The notes under the pieces were generated by a model. The model was not told where the DNA came from. It was given only the letters and a program-made list of their open reading frames with translations, and did not search any database. The position numbers and the translations under genes are program-made. A stretch of 64,000 nucleotides of DNA, from NCBI GenBank assembly GCA_963710535.1, contig CAVQAW010000003.1, positions 682,001 through 746,000 on the forward strand, written 5' to 3'. Origin of the DNA: Pelagihabitans sp963710535 (lineage in GTDB: Bacteria > Bacteroidota > Bacteroidia > Flavobacteriales > Flavobacteriaceae). Positions 60,301 through 64,000 of the stretch are shown one piece after another. Within the stretch, counting starts at the first letter, position 1; each line of letters starts with the position of its first letter.

Positions 60301-60379
60301 GTCCAATAATCCGGGACAAACATTCTACTCTTCGCCACCCGCCAAAACATATACCATCGGTCTTAACCTTAATTTTTAA
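57353..60379 (+). CDS. SusC/RagA family TonB-linked outer-membrane transporter
   Basis: 1008 residues. Signal peptide to about residue 22. A CarboxypepD_reg-like beta-sandwich domain (about 25-100) has SISGMVNDQDGLPLPGVNVLVKGTTNGTQTDFDGNY. A TonB-box-like LEEVIVVGYGTQ (about 101-112) follows, then the plug (NPNLQNALVAKAAGVQVTQTNG, VRGAASISGGTQPLYVLDGIPL, IESIDILKDASSAAIYGARGANGVVLITTKRG), then a long beta barrel ending TIGLNLNF. It imports oligosaccharides or peptides together with the SusD-like lipoprotein. No glycan-degrading enzyme is next to it, so the substrate stays unknown. Confidence 0.95.
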   Translation: MKLKLSGIATLIMVLVTQFSIGQEKSISGMVNDQDGLPLPGVNVLVKGTTNGTQTDFDGNYIIQASEGQTLVFSYLGQRTVERIIGASNTIDVQMVEDASQLEEVIVVGYGTQSKRTLTDNIAKLTSDDISEVPNPNLQNALVAKAAGVQVTQTNGKVEGGINIRVRGAASISGGTQPLYVLDGIPLVDPIGGNNDVGNGAPTNPLLTLSANEIESIDILKDASSAAIYGARGANGVVLITTKRGKQGKASFSLNLSQGFSEPTNKREWLNAAEYIELFTEAAINSFGEADGRAEAEATFDFLAGDTDWRTGQVDTNWSDLAFQNGYQTDTDFSMSGADEKTSYFFSGAYNNTTGIIRSNELERASARSNVSHKFNDKFTAGMNLGLSRTEIDRIANDNDFATPLQAIAQSPLSPAYLIDGTPNPNTLYGNFLLDDENAFFKTIVRRITGKVFGEYRFIPSLKFNSDFSYDYFSQTEDNFRGQNALFQSTNGQAFASDLGSESYVYSNYLTFDQRFAERHNVNAIVGTEYTQNNRRITSVTSQQFPGDDLPTVSGGAEVTSGTGIEQKNAFLSYFARATYSLDNKYLLKASIRRDGSSRFGENQRFGTFPAVSVGWIMSEENFLKESSTLSFLKLRASYGELGNAEIGNFASRFLFSAVSYNQRPGLAPFQPGNPDLTWEKSKQSDFGAEFGFLDNKITGELDYYVKDTDGLLFAVPLVPSSGSDIINRNIGKLRGKGVEIVLNTRNMETDDFTWTTNFNLGQNVNEILSLPNDNADIVNGQNINRVGNSVAAFYLREYAGVNPDNGDALYYINSDNGDGTLNRNTTTDPNEAQRIVVGNPFPEWIGGLTNSITYKGLDFSFTFQGEWGASIYNGGGVFQSVNGDFYDNQSRDQLARWQQPGDITNIPQARLFGGNGTANSTRFLDEADFIRLRNLTLGYSLPSSVVDKMGFSKLRVYFAGLNLLTFTDYAFEDPEARSDVNGSNNPGQTFYSSPPAKTYTIGLNLNF

Positions 60380-60390
60380 AAAAAACAGAC

Positions 60391-61755
60391 ATGAAATCAT
60401 ATAAATTATCAATTCTGGCATTATGTTCCATCGTGATTTTAGGATGTGAAGACAGATTGGAAATCAACCCGACCGACAACCTCCCCGGGGAGTTGGCCAT
60501 TACTTCTGAAGCCAACATATCAGCGATTCTTATTGGAACCTATGATGAAATGGGCCAAGGAGATACCTATGGTGGGGAATTACAATTGATGACCGACCTC
60601 TTGGGCACTACCGATCAAGTGGTCTGGGGCGGTACCTTTTTCGACCCAAGGCAAGCCTATACGAAAAGCTTACTGGTAGACAATTTCTTTGTGGAAACCA
60701 TTTGGGTCAATAGTTATGAAAGCATCAACCAAGCCAACCTGGTCATCGACAATATCGATATTGTTACCAGTAGCGATGACGAGAGGGACAGGATCGAGGG
60801 GGAAGCGAAATTTTTACGCGCGCTCGCCTATTTCGATTTGGTGAGGAATTACGGTGCGCCCTATATCGCTGGGCAGCCCAATGGCCAACCCGGTGTCCCC
60901 TTAAGGTTAAGCGGTATTCTTGATTATTCGGTTCCCTTGGATGCCGCTCGAAATTCCGTGGACGAAGTTTATGCACAAGTAATTGCTGACGCCCAGGACG
61001 CCTACTCCCTTTTGCCCGGGGCCAATGGTTTCTATGCCGATAAGTTCGCGGCCCAGGCATTGTTGGCAAGGGTTTATCTGCAGCAGGGCAATTACGCGGC
61101 GGCACGCGATGCCGCGAACGATGTGCTGGTCAATTCGGGCCATGTACTGACCCCAACATTCGCCGGAGCCTTTAACAATGATACCGACAGTTCGGAAGAT
61201 ATTTTCGCCTTTCAAGTGACTACCCAAACAGGGATCAATCAATTGGTCAATTTTTATGCCTCCCAAGAAAATGGGGGTCGAGGAGGTGATGTGAGGATTC
61301 AGGAGGCCTACTACAACCTCTTCGATGACCCGCTCAATGATGATCGTGCCGCATTCTTCTATATCAGTCCTGACAACGACCAGGTATTGAGTTCCAAATA
61401 CACCAACCAGTTCGCCAACATTACTATTTTCAGGATTGCCGATATGCACCTGATCCGACTGGAATGCAATTTCAGGGAAGGTACCGCCCTTGGCTTGGAT
61501 CCGTTGACTGAAATCAACGCCTTACGGGCCCGTTCCAATGCGATTCCCTTGGTAGGCCCACTGACGCTCGACCTTATTTTTAATGAACGACAACTCGAAT
61601 TGGCATTCGAAGGTTTTTTGATTCATGACATCAAAAGATTTGAACAGAATGTAGGTCCCTTGCCCTTCAACGACAATGCTTTGGTATTTCCGATTCCACA
61701 AACGGAGACCGATACCAATCCGTTAATAGTACAGAATCCGGGATACGGAGGTTAA
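60391..61755 (+). CDS. SusD/RagB family outer-membrane lipoprotein
   Basis: 454 residues. Lipobox VILGC with Cys19; the mature protein sits on the outside of the outer membrane as the lid of the SusC pore. The TPR-like fold is visible: WVNSYESINQANLVIDNIDIV, IEGEAKFLRALAYFDLVRNYG (the family hallmark AKFLRALAYF), and AAQALLARVYLQQGNYAAARDAANDVL. The C-terminal RPF-like block is ELNALRARSNAIPLV and LIFNERQLELAFEGFLIHDIKRF. It starts 11 bp after susC and is followed by a bidirectional terminator. Confidence 0.95.
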   Translation: MKSYKLSILALCSIVILGCEDRLEINPTDNLPGELAITSEANISAILIGTYDEMGQGDTYGGELQLMTDLLGTTDQVVWGGTFFDPRQAYTKSLLVDNFFVETIWVNSYESINQANLVIDNIDIVTSSDDERDRIEGEAKFLRALAYFDLVRNYGAPYIAGQPNGQPGVPLRLSGILDYSVPLDAARNSVDEVYAQVIADAQDAYSLLPGANGFYADKFAAQALLARVYLQQGNYAAARDAANDVLVNSGHVLTPTFAGAFNNDTDSSEDIFAFQVTTQTGINQLVNFYASQENGGRGGDVRIQEAYYNLFDDPLNDDRAAFFYISPDNDQVLSSKYTNQFANITIFRIADMHLIRLECNFREGTALGLDPLTEINALRARSNAIPLVGPLTLDLIFNERQLELAFEGFLIHDIKRFEQNVGPLPFNDNALVFPIPQTETDTNPLIVQNPGYGG

Positions 61756-61785
61756 AGAGGAGAATTGTTCATAACCAATAGGAAT

Positions 61786-61815
61786 AGCCGATCCCGAAAT
61801 GGGTCGGCTTTCTTT
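61786..61815. terminator. Bidirectional terminator after susD
   Basis: AGCCGATCC pairs with GGGTCGGCT (with a G-U pair) around CGAAAT and is followed by TTCTTT. The stop codon of the convergent gene lies right at its edge. Confidence 0.75.
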
Positions 61816-62329
61816 ATTCGGACTTTTTATAGAGGCCATCGAAAAGGGTATTCACCACTTGATCGTCTTGTAACAATTCCCAAAGTTGGCGCACCTGACC
61901 ATCGGGCATCAGGGTCCAGGTGATCCGGTTGACGAAGGTATTGCCATCGGTAAGCACAAAAGGTTCGGAAGCGAGCACCATGCGGTCTTCAAGGCGATTC
62001 CCGGACAATTTAAGGGTACTGCCCATACTATCGACCCAAAGTTGTTCCCATTGCCCTGATTTTGTGTTATAAAAGTTAAAACTGGTCCCGGATAATTGTC
62101 CATCGGCACTGAGCCATTGTTCCTGCACCAGACATCCCGATTGGATCTTTTCAATGCGGTTGGTCCCTGCTGGAGTACCATCGGGGTTGCTAACCTCCCA
62201 TTGACCGATCCAAAAATCGAAATCGCCATGGTTTTCGGTACAGCATGCACAAGCTCCATCCTGTGCGAATCCATTGAATGCAAAAAGCAGCAGGCTGCAA
62301 AAAGCGATACCTTTCTTAAGATTTATCAT
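61814..62329 (-). CDS. Secreted DUF1579-like (calycin-type) protein
   Basis: 171 residues. The signal peptide ends near FNGFAQ. CACCTENHGDFDFWIGQWEVSNPDG resembles the N-terminus of DUF1579/calycin-like domains (FDFWIGxWxV), with a CxC/C cluster just before. EWLSADGQLSGTSFNFYNTKSGQWEQLWVDSMGSTLKLSG and FVNRITWTLMPDGQVRQLWELLQDD complete a small beta-barrel-like fold. The family name is an approximation; the function is unknown. Confidence 0.75.
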   Translation of the reverse strand: MINLKKGIAFCSLLLFAFNGFAQDGACACCTENHGDFDFWIGQWEVSNPDGTPAGTNRIEKIQSGCLVQEQWLSADGQLSGTSFNFYNTKSGQWEQLWVDSMGSTLKLSGNRLEDRMVLASEPFVLTDGNTFVNRITWTLMPDGQVRQLWELLQDDQVVNTLFDGLYKKSE

Positions 62330-62365
62330 GAAGTTGATTTACAATTTAAAGAAGTCCTATTCGGG

Positions 62366-63151
62366 TTAGCGGGGCACATTGTTTAAATACCCGATAACTA
62401 TATTGTTAAAAAGTATCGGTTGCTCAACGTTCACCACATGACCGCAATACTGGATCATCACCAGGCTGCTCATACTGTGCTTGTTTACCACCTTTTTGAT
62501 CGAGGGTAAAAACAAATAATCTTCCCCGCCCATGACGTACAGGGTAGGAATTTTGATATCCGCTGTGCGGAACAACCTTAACAAGGGATTGATTTCAGAG
62601 GTGAGTCGAAACCATCTTATGAATTCTTGCCGATATAATTTCTTGGCTTCCCTTACAAAGAGCAATCGTGATTCCCTGTGATTGCTGTTGGGCAGCATGA
62701 TGAAAGCAAAAAATCGGTACAACCATAGATACGGAATAACCGATTTACAAAGGATGCCCAAGCGCATCAAGAATTGTGACTTGAGATTCAACTTCATGAT
62801 GGCCCCTCCCAAAATCATACTTTCCACACGTTCCGGATGGCGTTCCGCGAGGTTGCGGATCAAGATGGTACCTAGGGATATTCCGATAAAATGAGATTTT
62901 TTGATCTGTTTATGGTCGATGACTTCCACAATATCATCCGTAATGGCATCGAAGGTGTAATGCTCCTTAAAAGCATCCTTGAACGTGGATTTCGAATTGC
63001 CATGGCCTCGAAGATCCAGCAAGAGCACATTAAAATGTTCCTTGAAGGCCTTCAACTGTTTGTACCAAATGGTCGAACTCCCCCCGGCACCATGCACGAA
63101 GGTTACCCAAACATCGGAATGTGCATGAATATAGGTGGTGTGGCTTAGCAT
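62366..63151 (-). CDS. Alpha/beta-fold hydrolase
   Basis: 261 residues, cytoplasmic. The oxyanion region is VTFVHGAGGSSTIWYKQLKAF, LLLDLRGHGNSKS, and the nucleophile elbow is KSHFIGISLGTILIRNLAERHPERVESMILGG (GISLG, Ser in GxSxG). The acid is probably in YVMGGEDYLFLP, and the His in MIQYCGHVVNVEQP. The lid region (about 130-195) is helical. Substrate is unknown. Confidence 0.9.
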   Translation of the reverse strand: MLSHTTYIHAHSDVWVTFVHGAGGSSTIWYKQLKAFKEHFNVLLLDLRGHGNSKSTFKDAFKEHYTFDAITDDIVEVIDHKQIKKSHFIGISLGTILIRNLAERHPERVESMILGGAIMKLNLKSQFLMRLGILCKSVIPYLWLYRFFAFIMLPNSNHRESRLLFVREAKKLYRQEFIRWFRLTSEINPLLRLFRTADIKIPTLYVMGGEDYLFLPSIKKVVNKHSMSSLVMIQYCGHVVNVEQPILFNNIVIGYLNNVPR

Positions 63152-63353
63152 AAATCTTTAGGAAATCGACCTTCATTCGACGACCCGGCAATGTATTAAA
63201 CTTTTCAACGGCAAAAACGTTTTATCGATTATTTTAACAATTCCATAGGGAATTTCTTATTCACAATGATAAGGTTATGTTAACCAATCATCAAATGAAC
63301 CGGTTTTATGTTAAATATAACGATTGGTCAAATCCAAAAAATGGTCTGCTGCG

Positions 63354-63361
63354 TATATTTG
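63354..63361 (+). promoter_or_regulatory. -7 box of the 65-residue protein gene
   Basis: TATATTTG fits TAnnTTTG and lies 20 bp before the ATG at 63382; a TTG exists 27 bp further upstream, somewhat too far. It argues for the start at 63382 rather than the longer frame from 63277. Confidence 0.45.
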
Positions 63362-63381
63362 AAAGAACTAGCAATAAGACT

Positions 63382-63579
63382 ATGGAAAATCAATATTGTA
63401 AAGTAGGAACGGTAACACCGATCACCGCTGGTAGCCATACGATCAGTATGTTGGAATACCAATATCAAAGTTTTTTGGAAAAGGCTTCCAATTTGGAAGT
63501 GACCGATAGAAGATTGGTGGAATTTTTCGAGCAGAAGGCCGAAAAAATAAAAAGAATGTTGGAAAATCTGGTCCAGTAG
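63382..63579 (+). CDS. Small cytoplasmic protein of unknown function
   Basis: 65 residues from the ATG at 63382: MENQYCKVGTVTPITAGS, then a helical, charged C-terminal half (EFFEQKAEKIKRMLENLVQ). An in-frame ATG at 63277 would give 100 residues, but the extra part overlaps the -7 box and looks unlike protein. I do not recognise the family. It converges with pyrF, whose stop lies 4 bp away. Confidence 0.6.
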   Translation: MENQYCKVGTVTPITAGSHTISMLEYQYQSFLEKASNLEVTDRRLVEFFEQKAEKIKRMLENLVQ

Positions 63580-63583
63580 CGTT

Positions 63584-64000
63584 TTATTGCATTTTTGCAA
63601 GTTCCCCCCGCATCTGTACTTGAATTTCCTGCGCTTTTTTGGCAGCGACCGCTGCAAAGTCCTTGTTTGCCGAGGCATATATAATGCCACGGGAAGAGTT
63701 GACCAATAGCCCCACCTGTGGGTTCATCCCATACCTGCATACCTCCTTTAAACTCCCCCCCTGGGCACCAATGCCGGGCACCAGTAGAAAACTGTTGGGT
63801 ACCATTTGCCTGATTTCTGCCAGATGTTCCGCTTTCGTAGCCCCTACCACATACATTAGCCGATCGGCATTTTCGTAGGATTGTGACACCTTCAGCACCT
63901 TTTTGTACAGGGGCATCCCATCGGCAACCTGGGTCTGGAAGTCAAAAGCGCCTTCGTTCGAAGTCAAAGCCAGTAAGATGGTATGTTTATCCTTGAATGC
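63584..64000 (-). CDS. pyrF: Orotidine-5'-phosphate decarboxylase, 5' part cut by window edge
   Basis: The visible 138 C-terminal residues continue off the right edge. PyrF decarboxylates OMP to UMP, the last step of pyrimidine synthesis. ILLALTSNEGAFDFQ, LYKKVLKVSQSYENADRLMYVVGATKAEHLAEIRQMVPNSFLLVPGIGAQGGSLKEV and VGLLVNSSRGIIYAS are hallmarks of the type 2 (longer) OMPDC subfamily found in Bacteroidetes. The frame is in phase to the last base of the window. pyrD lies about 52 kb away, so the pathway genes are scattered. Confidence 0.93.
   Translation of the reverse strand, partial: AFKDKHTILLALTSNEGAFDFQTQVADGMPLYKKVLKVSQSYENADRLMYVVGATKAEHLAEIRQMVPNSFLLVPGIGAQGGSLKEVCRYGMNPQVGLLVNSSRGIIYASANKDFAAVAAKKAQEIQVQMRGELAKMQ

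Noticed and set aside
1..64000. Mobile elements, CRISPR arrays, tRNA or rRNA genes
   Set aside because: No transposase, integrase, regular spaced repeats, tRNA cloverleaf or rRNA sequence was seen when reading the intergenic regions.

Overview
The window reads as chromosome of a marine-type Bacteroidetes, most likely family Flavobacteriaceae. Three things support this: a SusC/SusD pair and a FecA-like TonB receptor, Bacteroidetes promoters (TTG, about 19-21 bp, TAnnTTTG) with weak or absent Shine-Dalgarno sites, and many families typical of flavobacteria (DUF3276, DUF4920, DUF1573 next to YajC, long NusB, cyclophilin-FKBP fusion). No genus can be named from sequence reading alone. I saw no rRNA, tRNA, CRISPR array, IS element, prophage or integrase; this is mostly core chromosome.

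Layout. 1-4.5 kb: partial methyltransferase, guaB, and a divergent TonB receptor with palindromic operator-like sites. 4.5-11.5 kb: a secreted cupredoxin/PQQ-like dehydrogenase with HEAT tail, a DUF1080 hydrolase, HMG-CoA lyase, a LysE exporter, a Dabb protein and pyrD. 12-19.7 kb: pepT, a YdeI-like protein, a Tat-exported Gfo/Idh/MocA oxidoreductase, the nusB-DUF1573-yajC operon, an ABC exporter and a PUR-family protein. 19.8-28.2 kb: M14 peptidase, a DUF1801/VOC/SRPBCC operon, a csaA-symporter-plsC operon, a thioredoxin-like/GNAT pair and a DinB/YfiT protein. 28.3-34.6 kb: 1-Cys peroxiredoxin, cold-shock protein, an interval carrying three tiny membrane-protein ORFs, the double PPIase, an M28 peptidase coupled to PPK2, and an unknown secreted protein. 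34.6-41.8 kb (minus strand): a compact ABC exporter - MscS - outer-membrane barrel - sigma-54 response regulator operon, preceded by grpE-dnaJ. 42-46.8 kb: TIGR01777 epimerase, DUF4920-mnmD, ilvE, a MazG-like protein, two small membrane proteins and crcB. 47-50 kb: nitrogen cluster glnB-amt-porin. 50-57 kb: DUF1684 lipoprotein, MFS/DJ-1 pair, esterase, Lrp regulator, purU, DUF4197. 57-64 kb: SusC/SusD transport pair, a DUF1579-like protein, an alpha/beta hydrolase, a small unknown protein and partial pyrF.

The most novel-looking item is a family of very small single-helix membrane proteins that standard gene calling would miss. Three copies lie in tandem at 29652-30244 and a longer paralogue at 46112-46291. 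All four share F4, F5, L11, N15 and S22 although their DNA and tails differ. Second is the five-gene envelope operon at 34606-39818, whose response regulator lacks a DNA-binding domain and has a variant GAFTSA loop. Several genes (lysE-like, mnmD, lrp-like, purU, probably the symporter) appear to start with TTG.
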